Notes under the pieces: generated by a model | Told to the model about the DNA's origin: nothing | The model's input: the letters and a program-made list of their open reading frames with translations, nothing else | Databases searched by the model: none | Source of the DNA: an uncultured Mediterranea sp. | Lineage (GTDB): Bacteria; Bacteroidota; Bacteroidia; Bacteroidales; Bacteroidaceae | Length of the DNA: 64,000 nucleotides | Direction: 5' to 3' | Assembly: GCA_945831575.1 (NCBI GenBank) | Contig: CAMACX010000001.1 | Coordinates: forward strand, 62,001 to 126,000 | Position numbers and translations under genes: made by a program | Shown: one piece after another, positions 43,147 to 53,777 of the stretch | How positions within the stretch are numbered: position 1 is the first letter of the stretch | Layout of the letters: each line of letters starts with the position of its first letter

Positions 43147-44097
43147 ATGGAACAGGATTGCGCACAACAGGAGTATCACGTCCCCGTAATGCTTGAGCAA
43201 AGCATTGGAGGACTGAACATTAATCCATCAGGCACCTACGTCGATGTGACGTTTGGAGGCGGTGGACACTCGCGCGCCATCCTCTCCCACCTCAACCAAA
43301 GCGGACGGCTACTCGGATTTGACCAGGACCTGGACACCATCAGCCGTGCTCCCCGCGATGAGCGTTTCACCTTCGTTAGGAGCAATTTCCGCTACCTGAC
43401 CAACTTCCTGCGTTACTACGATGCCCTGCCGGCTGACGGCATCCTGGCCGACCTAGGTGTATCGAGCCACCACCTGGACGATGCCTCGCGCGGATTCTCC
43501 TTCCGGTTTGAAGCTCCGCTCGACATGCGCATGAACCAACGGGCCACCCTGACGGCCGCCAACGTGGTCAACGACTACCCCGAGGAGCGGCTACAGACCA
43601 TCTTCGCCCTCTACGGCGAGCTGCCCAACAGCCGCCGCCTGGCTTCGGCCCTGGTCAAGGCACGCGCCACCGAGCCCCTGCTCACCATGCAGCAGTTGCT
43701 CGCCGTAGCCTCACCCCTCATGCCCCGCCAGCGCGAGAAGAAGGAGCTGGCCAAGCTCATGCAAGCCCTCCGCATGGAGGTCAACCACGAGACCGATGCC
43801 CTGAGCGAAATGCTGCAGGCCGCAGTCAAGAGCCTCCGGCCAGGTGGACGGCTCGTAGTCATCACCTACCACAGCATCGAGGACCGCATGGTGAAGAACT
43901 TCATGAAGAGCGGCAACATCGAAGGCCGTGTGGAGACCGACTTCTTCGGCCATACCCGTTGCCCCCTGCGCATGACACCCACCAAACCCATCACCCCCAC
44001 ACCCGAGGAGGTGGAGCAAAATCCACGCTCCCGCAGCGCCAAACTCCGCATCGCCGAACGCCTCCCCCTGAAGGAAGAGGAAGATACGGAGGCATAA
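43147..44097 (+). CDS. rsmH: 16S rRNA m4C1402 methyltransferase
   Basis: 316 aa from ATG at 43147 (MEQDCAQQEY); an ATG 33 bp upstream is a less likely alternative. Methylates N4 of C1402 in 16S rRNA using SAM. YHVPVMLEQSIGGL and the SAM loop YVDVTFGGGGHSRAIL lie near the N-terminus; ILADLGVSSHHLDD, RGFSFR, LDMRMNQ and VITYHSIEDRMVK follow. In most bacteria mraZ precedes this gene, but none is found here. First gene of the dcw cluster. Confidence 0.96.
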   Translation: MEQDCAQQEYHVPVMLEQSIGGLNINPSGTYVDVTFGGGGHSRAILSHLNQSGRLLGFDQDLDTISRAPRDERFTFVRSNFRYLTNFLRYYDALPADGILADLGVSSHHLDDASRGFSFRFEAPLDMRMNQRATLTAANVVNDYPEERLQTIFALYGELPNSRRLASALVKARATEPLLTMQQLLAVASPLMPRQREKKELAKLMQALRMEVNHETDALSEMLQAAVKSLRPGGRLVVITYHSIEDRMVKNFMKSGNIEGRVETDFFGHTRCPLRMTPTKPITPTPEEVEQNPRSRSAKLRIAERLPLKEEEDTEA

Positions 44098-44149
44098 AGC
44101 GCCAAAGGATGGAAGGAGATGGAACAAAGACAACAGAAAGGAAAAAAGA

Positions 44150-44515
44150 ATGAGCGAAAACGAAAATAAAGAGAAAAAGAAGAAACCCTCACGTGGCCGG
44201 CAACAACTCGGCCACTGGAAGAGCATCGTGGGCGGAGATATCTTGGCCACCGACTTCTTCCGCCGGCAGACCAAACTGATTGTACTCATCATGCTGCTCG
44301 TCATCTTCTACGTACACAACCGCTACGCCTGCCAGCAGCAGATGCTGGAACTGGACCGCCTGAAGAAGGAGCTGATTGACATGAAGTACGATGCCCTGAC
44401 ACGGAGTTCGGAGCTGATGGAAAAGAGCCGGCAGAGCAACATTGAGCAATACATCAACGCCAACGGCAGTACCCTCCAGACCTCTACACACCCGCCTTAC
44501 CTCGTGCCGGACTAA
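44150..44515 (+). CDS. ftsL: FtsL-like cell-division protein
   Basis: 121 aa. A Lys-rich cytoplasmic N-terminus (about 1-40), one transmembrane helix (LIVLIMLLVIFYVHNRYAC, about 43-61) and a periplasmic coiled-coil-like segment (QQMLELDRLKKELIDMKYDA). This bitopic layout and its place between rsmH and ftsI fit FtsL, which with FtsQ/FtsB activates FtsW-FtsI at the septum. Sequence similarity within the family is low, so position is the main evidence. Confidence 0.8.
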   Translation: MSENENKEKKKKPSRGRQQLGHWKSIVGGDILATDFFRRQTKLIVLIMLLVIFYVHNRYACQQQMLELDRLKKELIDMKYDALTRSSELMEKSRQSNIEQYINANGSTLQTSTHPPYLVPD

Positions 44516-44617
44516 GCAAGGCTGAGGCAACGGAGCCGTCGGGCAAAAGACGCAAAGCTCCCGATTGAGACATCTAGACAGGATAAGATAACGGATACAA
44601 GAAAAGTAAAACAGACT

Positions 44618-46774
44618 ATGTCAGTAGATAAAAAAAGCATCATGGTGCGCTACTTCTTCGTCATGCTGGTCATGGCGCTCGTTGGTATAGCCGTGGTAGT
44701 CAAGGCCGCCCTCATCATGTTCAAGGAGCGCGACTACTGGAATGCCGTGGCCCAGCGCTTCGTCAAGGAGAATGTCAGCGTCAAGCCGGCCCGAGGCAAC
44801 ATCCTCAGTGCCGACGGCAAGCTGATGGCCGGATCCCTGCCCGAATACAAGATCTACCTTGACTTCATGACGGGGGAGACGGACGAGAAGCGTCGCGCCA
44901 AAGAGCAGTACCGCCGCGATACGCTCCTGGAGCACCACCTCGACACCATCTGCCGCGGACTGCACCGCATATTCCCCGACATCAGCGCCCAGACCTTCAA
45001 GACCCACCTGCAGAAAGGAAGGAAAATCAAGAGTCGCAACTACAACATCCTGCCCGACAAGCGCCGGCGCATCTCCTACATCCAGTACAAGGAGGCCAAG
45101 CGGCTGCCCGTCTTCCGTATGAACCGTTACAAAGGGGGATTCCACGAACAGGTCTTCAACCAGCGCAAACGCCCCTTCGGTTCGCTGGCCGAGCAGACCC
45201 TGGGACGACTCTACGCCGATACGGCCAAAGGCGCACGCAGCGGCATAGAGCTGGCCTTCGACTCCCTGCTTCGCGGACGCGACGGCATCACACACCGCCA
45301 GAAGGTGAAGAACAGATACCTCAACATCGTGGACCGCGCCCCCGTGGATGGCTGTGACATACAGACCACACTGGACGTCAGCATGCAGGACATCTGCGAG
45401 AAAGCGCTGGTGGATAAGCTCCGCGAAATCAATGCCTACACCGGCGTAGTCGTGCTCATGGAGGTGGCCACAGGCGAGATCAAGGCCATGGTCAACATGA
45501 CCCGGGGCAACGACGGCAACTACTACGAGATGCACAGCAACGCCATCAGCGACATGCTCGAACCAGGCTCTACATTCAAGACTGCCAGCATCATGGTGGC
45601 CCTGGAGGATGGCTACATCACACCTGATACTGAGGTTAATACCGGCAATGGCGTGATGATGATGCACGGCTCACGCATGCGCGACCACAACTGGGCACGG
45701 GGAGGCTATGGCACCATCAACGTGACCCGCATCCTGGAGGTGTCGAGCAATATCGGCGTCTCCTACCTGATTGACAAATACTACCACAGCAATCCCCAGA
45801 AGTTTGTCGATGGCCTGAAGCGGATGAGCATCGACCAGCCCCTCCACCTCCAAATCAGGGGAGAGGGTAAGCCCAACATCCGGGGGCCGAAAGAGCGTTA
45901 CTTTGCCAAGACGACCCTGCCCTGGATGAGCATCGGCTACGAGACACAGGTCCCTCCGATGAACATCCTCACCTTCTACAACGCCATAGCCAACAACGGC
46001 ACGATGGTGCGCCCCAAGCTGGTCAAGGCAGCCCTCAAAGATGGTCAAGTGGTGGAAGAGTACCCTACAGAGGTTATCAACCCCAAGATATGCAGCGACC
46101 GCACCCTGGAGCAGATACGCGACATCCTGCAGAAGGTCGTCAGCCAAGGGTTGGCCAAGCCAGCAGGCAGCAAGCAGTTCCACGTATCAGGCAAGACCGG
46201 TACGGCACAGATTTCGCAAGGTGCCTCAGGCTACAAGACCGGTACAACGAAATATCTGGTGAGCTTCTGCGGCTACTTCCCGAGCGAGGCACCCAAGTAC
46301 AGCATGATTGTCTCCATCCAGAAGCCCGGCCTCCCCGCCTCAGGCGGCCAGATGGCAGGTAGCGTCTTCGGAAAAATCGCAGAGCGGGTCTATGCCCACA
46401 ACCTCCGCCTCCGTCTGGAAGCGGCCATCGACAGCTTGTCGGTCGTCATCCCCGATGTGAAGCCGGGCCTCGTGGCTGAGACACGCGAAGTGCTCTCCGA
46501 CCTGCACATCCCTGTTCGCACGGAAGGGGACATCGACTCCCCATGGGGACATGCCCAGATTGGGACAGACGCCGTCCTGTTGTCGGGCATGAGCGAGCCC
46601 AAAGGTGATGTGGTGCCTAAGGTAATCGGGATGGGGGCACGCGATGCGGTCTATCTGCTAGAGAGCGCAGGCATGAAGGTACAGCTCTCGGGCGTGGGCC
46701 GCGTAAAGCGCCAAAGCATAGAGCCTGGGACAACCCGGGCCAAAGGTCGCACCATCCACCTGACGCTCAACTGA
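44618..46774 (+). CDS. ftsI: Division transpeptidase (PBP3-type) with C-terminal PASTA domain
   Basis: 718 aa. Transmembrane helix at about 10-35, periplasmic dimerisation domain, then the transpeptidase domain with STFK (nucleophile Ser318), SSN (376-378) and KTG (526-528 in VSGKTGTAQ). All catalytic motifs are intact. A PASTA domain closes the protein (about 650-718; VPKVIGMGARDAVYLLESAG), a feature shared with SpoVD/PBP2x-type enzymes. It crosslinks septal peptidoglycan made by FtsW. It lies 102 bp after ftsL and 72 bp before murE. Confidence 0.95.
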   Translation: MSVDKKSIMVRYFFVMLVMALVGIAVVVKAALIMFKERDYWNAVAQRFVKENVSVKPARGNILSADGKLMAGSLPEYKIYLDFMTGETDEKRRAKEQYRRDTLLEHHLDTICRGLHRIFPDISAQTFKTHLQKGRKIKSRNYNILPDKRRRISYIQYKEAKRLPVFRMNRYKGGFHEQVFNQRKRPFGSLAEQTLGRLYADTAKGARSGIELAFDSLLRGRDGITHRQKVKNRYLNIVDRAPVDGCDIQTTLDVSMQDICEKALVDKLREINAYTGVVVLMEVATGEIKAMVNMTRGNDGNYYEMHSNAISDMLEPGSTFKTASIMVALEDGYITPDTEVNTGNGVMMMHGSRMRDHNWARGGYGTINVTRILEVSSNIGVSYLIDKYYHSNPQKFVDGLKRMSIDQPLHLQIRGEGKPNIRGPKERYFAKTTLPWMSIGYETQVPPMNILTFYNAIANNGTMVRPKLVKAALKDGQVVEEYPTEVINPKICSDRTLEQIRDILQKVVSQGLAKPAGSKQFHVSGKTGTAQISQGASGYKTGTTKYLVSFCGYFPSEAPKYSMIVSIQKPGLPASGGQMAGSVFGKIAERVYAHNLRLRLEAAIDSLSVVIPDVKPGLVAETREVLSDLHIPVRTEGDIDSPWGHAQIGTDAVLLSGMSEPKGDVVPKVIGMGARDAVYLLESAGMKVQLSGVGRVKRQSIEPGTTRAKGRTIHLTLN

Positions 46775-46846
46775 CAACAAAATGGCAGGATAAAGCATTT
46801 ATATTTATATAGGAAACATAATATGAGACAATAGGAATTGATGATT

Positions 46847-48316
46847 ATGAAACAACTGAATGAACTACTGAAAGCCATAGAGCCGCTCCGCGTGATTGGT
46901 CCACAGGAGGTGGAAGTACTTGATATAGAGATTGACTCGCGAGCTGTCAAAGCCGGTTCCATGTTTATTGCCGTAAAGGGCACACAAGCCGATGGCCACA
47001 CCTACATACCCCAAGCCATCCGGCAGGGAGCGGCCGTGGTCGTCTGCCAGGAATTACCCGAACGACTGCCCGCTGAAGCAGAAGGGAAGGTAACATTGGT
47101 GGTCGTGGCCGACAGCGAAGAGAGCACAGGCCGACTGGCAACAGCCTTCTACGGCAACCCCACGCAACGGATGCAGCTGGTGGGTGTAACCGGTACCAAC
47201 GGCAAGACCACCATCGCCACCCTGCTCTACCGCATGATGCGTGCCTTCGGCCACAAGGCCGGACTCATCTCCACCGTATGCAACTACATCGACGATGAGC
47301 CTGTACCCACCGAACATACCACGCCAGACCCCATCACGCTCAATCGCCTGCTTGGCCGCATGGCTGATGCGGGTTGCGAATACGCCTTCATGGAGGTAAG
47401 TTCCCACAGCGTGGTGCAACATCGCATCAGCGGCTTGCGCTTTGCTGGAGGTATCTTCACCAACCTGACCCGTGACCACCTAGACTACCACAAGACCTTC
47501 GACAACTACCTGCGGGCCAAGAAGCAATTCTTCGATGACCTGCCAGCCGAGGCCTTCAGTCTGACTAACCTCGACGACAAGAATGGCAGCGTGATGACAC
47601 AGAATACGCGCAGCCACGTCCACACCTACTCCCTGCGCACGGCAGCCGACTTCAAGGCCAAGATCATCGAAAGCCACTTCGAGGGGATGCTGCTTGACAT
47701 AGACGGACGTGAGACCGCCGTCCACTTCATCGGCCGTTTCAATGCCAGCAACCTGCTGGCCGTACTCGGAGCCACCGTGCTGCTCGGCAAGAGCGAGGAG
47801 GAGGCCCTTGTCATCCTGAGTACACTCTACCCCGTAAGTGGCCGCTTTGAGGCCATCCGCTCCCGACGGGGCTACACAGCCATCGTGGATTACGCCCACA
47901 CCCCCGATGCCCTGGTCAACGTGCTCAATGCCATCCATGGCGTGCTGGAAGGGCGGGGTGAGGTAATCACCGTAGCCGGTGCTGGCGGCAACCGCGATAA
48001 GGGCAAACGCCCCATCATGGCCAAGGAGGCTGCCCGACTGAGCGACCGCGTCATCCTGACGAGCGACAACCCCCGCTTTGAGGAACCCGAACAGATTATC
48101 CGCGACATGCAAGCCGGACTCGAAGGTGACGACCTCCGGAAGACCATTGCCATCACCGACCGCCGTGAAGCCATCCGCACGGCTTGCATGATGGCTAAGA
48201 AGGGCGATGTCATCCTCGTAGCAGGCAAGGGCCATGAGGATTATCAGGAAATCAAAGGCGTAAAACACCACTTCGACGACAAAGAGGTGCTGCGAGAGAT
48301 TTTCGACAACGAATAA
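46847..48316 (+). CDS. murE: UDP-MurNAc-L-Ala-D-Glu--meso-diaminopimelate ligase
   Basis: 489 aa from ATG at 46847 ([10 protein letters not shown]); the frame could open 9 bp earlier at a TTG. ATP loop [43 protein letters not shown] and, near residue 405, [13 protein letters not shown]. The DNPR motif marks enzymes that add meso-diaminopimelate rather than lysine, so this organism should have DAP-type peptidoglycan. Cytoplasmic, third Mur ligase step; asd in this window feeds the DAP pathway. Confidence 0.96.
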   Translation: MKQLNELLKAIEPLRVIGPQEVEVLDIEIDSRAVKAGSMFIAVKGTQADGHTYIPQAIRQGAAVVVCQELPERLPAEAEGKVTLVVVADSEESTGRLATAFYGNPTQRMQLVGVTGTNGKTTIATLLYRMMRAFGHKAGLISTVCNYIDDEPVPTEHTTPDPITLNRLLGRMADAGCEYAFMEVSSHSVVQHRISGLRFAGGIFTNLTRDHLDYHKTFDNYLRAKKQFFDDLPAEAFSLTNLDDKNGSVMTQNTRSHVHTYSLRTAADFKAKIIESHFEGMLLDIDGRETAVHFIGRFNASNLLAVLGATVLLGKSEEEALVILSTLYPVSGRFEAIRSRRGYTAIVDYAHTPDALVNVLNAIHGVLEGRGEVITVAGAGGNRDKGKRPIMAKEAARLSDRVILTSDNPRFEEPEQIIRDMQAGLEGDDLRKTIAITDRREAIRTACMMAKKGDVILVAGKGHEDYQEIKGVKHHFDDKEVLREIFDNE

Positions 48317-48370
48317 CAGAAGATACGATAGGATAGAGAACTTTAGCGATAAATAACAGAAATAACAGAG

Positions 48371-49639
48371 ATGCTTTATTATTTATTCCAATGGCTTGAT
48401 AAGTACGACATTCCTGGCGCAGGTGTATTCAGCTACATCTCCTTCAGGTCATTGATGGCCATCCTCATTGCATTGATTATCTCAACGGCTTGGGGAGGCT
48501 ACTTCATCCGTCTGCTCAAGAGCAAACAGCTTACCGAAATCCAGCGCGATGCACGCATCGACCCCTTTGGGGTCAACAAAGTAGGAGTACCCACCATGGG
48601 AGGTGTCATCATCATCTTTGCCACCCTCATCCCCTGCCTGCTGCTCGGGAAGCTGGATAACGTCTATATGTTGCTCATGCTCATCACGACTGTATGGCTC
48701 GGCTCATTAGGGTTCGCCGATGACTACATCAAGACCTTCCGCCACGATAAGGAGGGGCTGCATGGCAAGTTTAAGATTATCGGTCAGGTAGGTCTTGGCC
48801 TCATCGTAGGCCTCACGCTCTACTTCAGCCCACAGGTGGTCATCCGCGAGAATATCGAGATGAAGCAGCCAGGCGGGCAGATTACTGTCGTCCACGCTGC
48901 CAAGGAGATTAAAGCCACACAGACCACCATCCCCTTCGTGAAGAGCAACAACCTGGATTACGCCGACCTGACAGCCTTCATGGGCCGCTACGCACGTCCA
49001 GCCGGTTGGGTGCTGTTTGTGCTGGTCACCATCTTTGTCGTGACAGCAGTCTCCAATGGGGCTAACCTAAATGACGGGATGGACGGAATGGCGGCGGGCA
49101 ACTCAGCCATCATCGGGGCCACACTCGGCATCCTGGCCTACGTCTCCAGCCACATCGAGTATGCGGGCTACCTCAACATCATGTACATTCCCGGCAGTGA
49201 GGAGCTGGTCATCTTCATCTGCGCCTTTATCGGTGCCTTAATCGGCTTCCTCTGGTACAACGCCTATCCGGCCCAGGTCTTCATGGGCGATACAGGCAGT
49301 CTGACCATCGGCGGCATCATCGCCGTCATCGCCATCATTATCCATAAGGAGCTGCTCATCCCCATCCTGTGCGGCATCTTCCTGGTGGAAAACCTCTCTG
49401 TCATTCTCCAGCGGTACTACTATAAAGCCGGTAAGCGCAAGGGAGTGAAGCAGCGCCTCTTCAAGCGGGCCCCTATTCACGACCACTTCCGCACCTCAAT
49501 GAGCATCGTGGAAGAGGGATGCTCAGTGGTCTTCACCAAGCCGGAGCAACTCTTTCATGAATCCAAGATAACCGTCCGCTTCTGGATCATCACCATCATC
49601 CTGGCGGCCATCACCATCATCACCTTAAAGATTAGATAG
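48371..49639 (+). CDS. mraY: Phospho-MurNAc-pentapeptide transferase
   Basis: 422 aa with about ten transmembrane helices. Transfers phospho-MurNAc-pentapeptide to undecaprenyl phosphate, making lipid I. Motifs: KVGVPTMGGVIII, GFADDYIKTFR (catalytic Asp pair), VSNGANLNDGMDGMAAG, NAYPAQVFMGDTGSL and APIHDHFR. Longer than the E. coli enzyme (360 aa) because of a periplasmic insertion around residues 170-200 (ENIEMKQPGG..AAKEIKAT), usual in Bacteroidetes. 54 bp after murE. Confidence 0.97.
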   Translation: MLYYLFQWLDKYDIPGAGVFSYISFRSLMAILIALIISTAWGGYFIRLLKSKQLTEIQRDARIDPFGVNKVGVPTMGGVIIIFATLIPCLLLGKLDNVYMLLMLITTVWLGSLGFADDYIKTFRHDKEGLHGKFKIIGQVGLGLIVGLTLYFSPQVVIRENIEMKQPGGQITVVHAAKEIKATQTTIPFVKSNNLDYADLTAFMGRYARPAGWVLFVLVTIFVVTAVSNGANLNDGMDGMAAGNSAIIGATLGILAYVSSHIEYAGYLNIMYIPGSEELVIFICAFIGALIGFLWYNAYPAQVFMGDTGSLTIGGIIAVIAIIIHKELLIPILCGIFLVENLSVILQRYYYKAGKRKGVKQRLFKRAPIHDHFRTSMSIVEEGCSVVFTKPEQLFHESKITVRFWIITIILAAITIITLKIR

Positions 49640-49717
49640 CGGGTTACGGATTACAAGTTACCATAAAGCAATTTCTTAAAGTTAATAAAGATAAGAACTT
49701 AAATATTCATATAACGC

Positions 49718-51052
49718 ATGAAACGAATCATTATATTGGGTGCCGGCGAGAGCGGAGCGGGTGCAGCTGTACTGGCCAAGGTGAAAGGCTTTGAGACTTT
49801 CGTAAGCGACACCTCATTGATCAAACCCCACTACAAGGCATTGCTCGACCGCTACGGCATCGAGTGGGAGGAGGGACACCATACGGAGGAACGCATTCTG
49901 CAGGCTGATGAAGTGGTGAAGAGCCCCGGTATTCCCTGTGATGCCCCCTTGATACTCAAGCTCCGCGAAAAGCAGATTCCTGTGATCAGCGAGATTGAGT
50001 TTGCCGGACGCTATACCAATGCCAAGATGATCTGCATCACTGGCTCCAACGGGAAGACGACTACCACCTCACTCATCTATCATATCCTGAAGAGTGCAGG
50101 CCTCAACGTAGGCCTGGCAGGCAATATCGGTAGCAGTCTGGCCTTACAGGTGGCCACAGAGCAGCACGACTACTATGTCATCGAGCTCAGCTCCTTCCAA
50201 TTGGACAACATGTACGACTTCCGTGCCAACATTGCCGTACTGATGAACATCACGCCCGACCACCTGGACCGCTACGGCTACGACATGCAGAACTACGTGG
50301 ATGCCAAATTCCGCATCACACAGAACCAGACCGCAGAGGATGCCTTCATCTTCTGGAACGACGACCCCATCATCCGCCGCGAGCTGGAGAAACATGGCAT
50401 CAAGGCACGCCTCTACCCCTTCGCAGCTGTCAAGGAAAAAGGAGTGATAGCCTATGTGGAAGATGGCCAGATGAAAATCGAACAACCCATTGCCTTCAAC
50501 ATGGAGCAGGAGGAACTAGCCCTGAGAGGCACGCACAACCTCTATAACTCCATGGCTGCAGGTATCTCAGCCAATCTGGCCGGTGTCAAGAGAGAAGATA
50601 TCCGTCAGGCCTTGAGCGACTTCAAGGGGGTAGAGCACCGCCTGGAGAAGGTGTGCGACGTAGGTGGCGTACACTTCATCAACGACTCAAAGGCCACCAA
50701 CGTCAACTCCTGCTGGTACGCCCTGCAAAGCATGACCACCAAGACCGTGCTCATCCTGGGCGGCAAGGACAAAGGCAACGATTATACTGAAATTGAAGCG
50801 TTGGTACGCGAGAAGTGCTCTGCTCTGGTCTATCTGGGTCTGCACAACGAGAAGCTGCACGCCTTCTTCGACCCTATGGGACTGCCTGTAGCCGAGGTGC
50901 AGACGGGTATGAAGGATGCTGTGGAGGCGGCTTACAAGTTGGCGCGTCCCGGTGAGACCGTGCTGCTCAGCCCCTGCTGTGCCTCATTTGACCTCTTCAA
51001 GAGCTACGAGGACCGGGGCGACCAGTTCAAGCAATACGTCAGAGCCCTCTGA
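49718..51052 (+). CDS. murD: UDP-MurNAc-L-alanine--D-glutamate ligase
   Basis: 444 aa. Adds D-glutamate to UDP-MurNAc-L-Ala. N-terminal Rossmann part IILGAGESGAGAAVLA, then VKSPGIP, the ATP loop ITGSNGKTTTTSLIYHIL (near residue 107), ELSSFQLDNM, NITPDHLDRYG and NDSKATNVNSCWYALQS. C-terminal LLSPCCASFDLFKSYEDRG is the MurD signature. Length and motifs are complete. Confidence 0.97.
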   Translation: MKRIIILGAGESGAGAAVLAKVKGFETFVSDTSLIKPHYKALLDRYGIEWEEGHHTEERILQADEVVKSPGIPCDAPLILKLREKQIPVISEIEFAGRYTNAKMICITGSNGKTTTTSLIYHILKSAGLNVGLAGNIGSSLALQVATEQHDYYVIELSSFQLDNMYDFRANIAVLMNITPDHLDRYGYDMQNYVDAKFRITQNQTAEDAFIFWNDDPIIRRELEKHGIKARLYPFAAVKEKGVIAYVEDGQMKIEQPIAFNMEQEELALRGTHNLYNSMAAGISANLAGVKREDIRQALSDFKGVEHRLEKVCDVGGVHFINDSKATNVNSCWYALQSMTTKTVLILGGKDKGNDYTEIEALVREKCSALVYLGLHNEKLHAFFDPMGLPVAEVQTGMKDAVEAAYKLARPGETVLLSPCCASFDLFKSYEDRGDQFKQYVRAL

Positions 51053-51105
51053 TGCCAAGCCATCTGAGTCTCCACATAGTCAAACGATAATAAAATGAAA
51101 CGAAC

Positions 51106-52473
51106 ATGGACCTGCTAAAAAGTATATTCAAAGGCGACAAGGTGGTATGGATTATCTTCCTGATGCTCTGCCTCATCTCCGTTGTGGAGGTGTTTAGTGC
51201 TTCGAGTACCCTCACCTTTGAGAGTGGCAACCATTGGGGTCCGATTACACAGCACAGCATCTTCCTGCTGGTGGGAGCCTTTGTGGTCGTGCTCTGCCAC
51301 AACATCCCCTACCGCTGGTTTCAAGTACTGCCCATGATTCTGCTACCCATCTCGCTCATCTTCCTTGCTATGCTGCTCTGCTTCGACAAACTGAACATAG
51401 CCGGTCTGCTGGTGATAGAGAAGATTAACGATGCCGGTCGCTGGATTAAGCTGTGCGGTGTCACCTTCCAGCCCTCTGAGCTAGCCAAGATGGGTGTGGT
51501 CATCGTGACGGCCTTCATCCTCTCCAAGGGACAGAGTGAACAGGAAGCCAATCCCAAGGCCTTCAAGCACATCATGATTATTGCCTGCATTGTATGCGGA
51601 CTTATCTTTCCTGAGAACTTCTCGACCTCGGCCCTGCTCTTCGGGGTGGTCTTTCTGATGATGTACATCGGACGGATTGCAGCCCGGAAGCTGCTCCTGT
51701 TGATGGGGACACTCGGAGGCATCCTAGTGGCAGGCATCATATTCCTGACCGTCACCAAGGATGTGGACAGCAACTTCCTCCACCGACTGGACTCCTGGCG
51801 CAACCGCATCGAGAACTTTACCAAGACGGAGAAGGTGGCCCCAAACGACTACGACATTGACTCCAATGCTCAGGAGGGACATGCCCGTATTGCGGTAGCC
51901 ACAAGCAATGTGGTAGGCAAAGGTCCAGGTAACTCCGTGGAACGCGACTTCCTGAGTCAGGCCTATTCCGACTTCATTTTCGCTATCATTATTGAAGAAT
52001 TGGGACTTGTGGGTGGCATTGTGGTAGTTTTCTTGTATATTTGCCTCCTGATTCGGGTGGGAAGAATTGCCAAGAAGTGCGACCGCACATTCCCAGCCTT
52101 CCTCGTGATAGGCATCGGACTGCTGCTCGTGACGCAGGCACTCTTTAACATGATGGTGGCAGTGGGACTTGCACCCATTACCGGTCAGCCTCTCCCTCTG
52201 ATCAGCCGTGGCGGTACATCGACCCTGATCAATTGTGTCTATATCGGCATGATCCTGAGCGTGAGCCGCTATACGGCAGCACTTGAGGAGGAAGAGAGAC
52301 GATTAGCTGAACAGCGGATGCGTGATGCGCTGATTCCAATGACTGTGAATGCGGGCAATCCAGAAGCCGAAATAGCCCTTCCGTCTGATGAAGTCAACCG
52401 CATCTCTGAAGCACAGACTGCCCAAGGCCCCACATCGGCTGTACTCAACAGCGATGATCAATTCAATGAGTAG
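51106..52473 (+). CDS. ftsW: Septal peptidoglycan glycosyltransferase (SEDS family)
   Basis: 455 aa with about ten transmembrane helices. Polymerises glycan strands at the septum together with FtsI. SEDS features: VEVFSASSTLTF near TM1, GRWIKLCGVTFQPSELAKMG, PENFSTSALLFGVVFLMM, AYSDFIFAIIIEELGLVGG and GLAPITGQPLPLISRGGTS near the end. The cytoplasmic tail (about 60 residues after YTAALEEEERR) is longer than average and hydrophilic. Follows murD by 53 bp. Confidence 0.96.
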   Translation: MDLLKSIFKGDKVVWIIFLMLCLISVVEVFSASSTLTFESGNHWGPITQHSIFLLVGAFVVVLCHNIPYRWFQVLPMILLPISLIFLAMLLCFDKLNIAGLLVIEKINDAGRWIKLCGVTFQPSELAKMGVVIVTAFILSKGQSEQEANPKAFKHIMIIACIVCGLIFPENFSTSALLFGVVFLMMYIGRIAARKLLLLMGTLGGILVAGIIFLTVTKDVDSNFLHRLDSWRNRIENFTKTEKVAPNDYDIDSNAQEGHARIAVATSNVVGKGPGNSVERDFLSQAYSDFIFAIIIEELGLVGGIVVVFLYICLLIRVGRIAKKCDRTFPAFLVIGIGLLLVTQALFNMMVAVGLAPITGQPLPLISRGGTSTLINCVYIGMILSVSRYTAALEEEERRLAEQRMRDALIPMTVNAGNPEAEIALPSDEVNRISEAQTAQGPTSAVLNSDDQFNE

Positions 52474-52589
52474 GTGCGTGATAGATTTGGCTACACCAAC
52501 TGCTCATTCTAGATAAACGAATTGGCATAAATTAGGTATTTAGGTAGATAAACAATATATATAATAGGTATATATAATATAATAGGTAT

Positions 52590-53777
52590 ATGACGAACGA
52601 TAATCTCTCCCTTCAAGCGGTTGCTCAACCCGCCTCTCCACGCATCATCATCAGTGGTGGTGGTACAGGAGGCCATATTTTTCCGGCAGTATCCATAGCC
52701 AATGCAATCAAGGCACTCTGCCCTGAAGCGAACATCCTCTTCGTAGGAGCAGAAGGGCGCATGGAGATGCAGCGAGTACCCGATGCAGGTTATCCCATCA
52801 TCGGACTTCCCGTAGCTGGATTCGACCGAAAGCATCTCTGGAAAAACATAGCCGTACTCGTCAAGCTGCTCCGTAGCCAATGGAAAGCCCGCAGCATCAT
52901 CCGCGACTTCAAGCCGCAGGTGGCCGTAGGAGTGGGAGGATATGCCAGCGGACCGGTGCTGAAGGTAGCTGGCATGATGGGAGTCCCGACCTTGATTCAG
53001 GAGCAGAACTCCTATGCCGGGGTCACCAACAAGTTGTTAGCCAAGAAGGCCTGCACCATCTGTGTAGCCTATGAGGGTATGGAACGCTTCTTCCCCAAGG
53101 AGAAGATTGTAATGACCGGCAACCCTGTCCGGCAAAACTTGCTGGCCAGTAACGTAAGCCGAGGGGAGGCAGTGGAGTACTTCCACCTCGACCCGCAGAA
53201 GCGCACTATCCTCGTGCTGGGTGGCAGTCTGGGTGCCCGCACCATCAACCAGACCCTGCAGGCAGCCATACCTGTCATGCAGGAGCATACCGAGGTGCAA
53301 TGGATCTGGCAGACTGGCAAGATTTACATCGAGCAGGTGAAACATGCCATCTCCGAGATGATGGGCGAGATGGTAATGGGTACACGGGTCGGGGCACTCC
53401 CCAACCTATATGTGACCGACTTCATCAAAGACATGTCGAAGGCCTATGCCGCTGCCGACCTGATCATCTCACGTGCAGGAGCCGGTTCGATATCCGAATT
53501 TTGCCTGCTCCACAAGCCTGTCATTCTAGTGCCCTCGCCCAACGTGGCCGAAGACCACCAGACTAAGAATGCCTTGGCACTGGTTGACAAGGGAGCGGCC
53601 CTTTACGTGAAGGATGCCGATGCGCAGCAGCAACTGGTAACAACGGCACTCCAGACCGTGGCCAGCGAAGAGAAGCTGAAGGCGCTCAGCCGGGAGATTG
53701 CCAAACTGGCGCTGCCCGACTCGGCCAACGTCATTGCGCACTATGTATTAGATTTGATAAAAAAGAATGAAAAATGA
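52590..53777 (+). CDS. murG: UDP-GlcNAc:lipid I N-acetylglucosaminyltransferase
   Basis: 395 aa. Adds GlcNAc to lipid I to give lipid II on the inner face of the membrane. Gly-rich loop ISGGGTGGHIFPAVSIA near the N-terminus, VGVGGYASGPVLKVA, EQNSYAGVTNKLLAKKA, VLGGSLGARTINQTL and SRAGAGSISEFCLLHKPVILVPSPNVAEDHQTKNA-type donor-binding segments. Slightly longer than E. coli MurG because of about 20 extra N-terminal residues. Its stop codon overlaps the murC start (ATGA). Confidence 0.96.
   Translation: MTNDNLSLQAVAQPASPRIIISGGGTGGHIFPAVSIANAIKALCPEANILFVGAEGRMEMQRVPDAGYPIIGLPVAGFDRKHLWKNIAVLVKLLRSQWKARSIIRDFKPQVAVGVGGYASGPVLKVAGMMGVPTLIQEQNSYAGVTNKLLAKKACTICVAYEGMERFFPKEKIVMTGNPVRQNLLASNVSRGEAVEYFHLDPQKRTILVLGGSLGARTINQTLQAAIPVMQEHTEVQWIWQTGKIYIEQVKHAISEMMGEMVMGTRVGALPNLYVTDFIKDMSKAYAAADLIISRAGAGSISEFCLLHKPVILVPSPNVAEDHQTKNALALVDKGAALYVKDADAQQQLVTTALQTVASEEKLKALSREIAKLALPDSANVIAHYVLDLIKKNEK

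Noticed and set aside
44621..45667. 348-aa open frame opposite ftsI
   Set aside because: Antisense to a gene with all three transpeptidase motifs intact.
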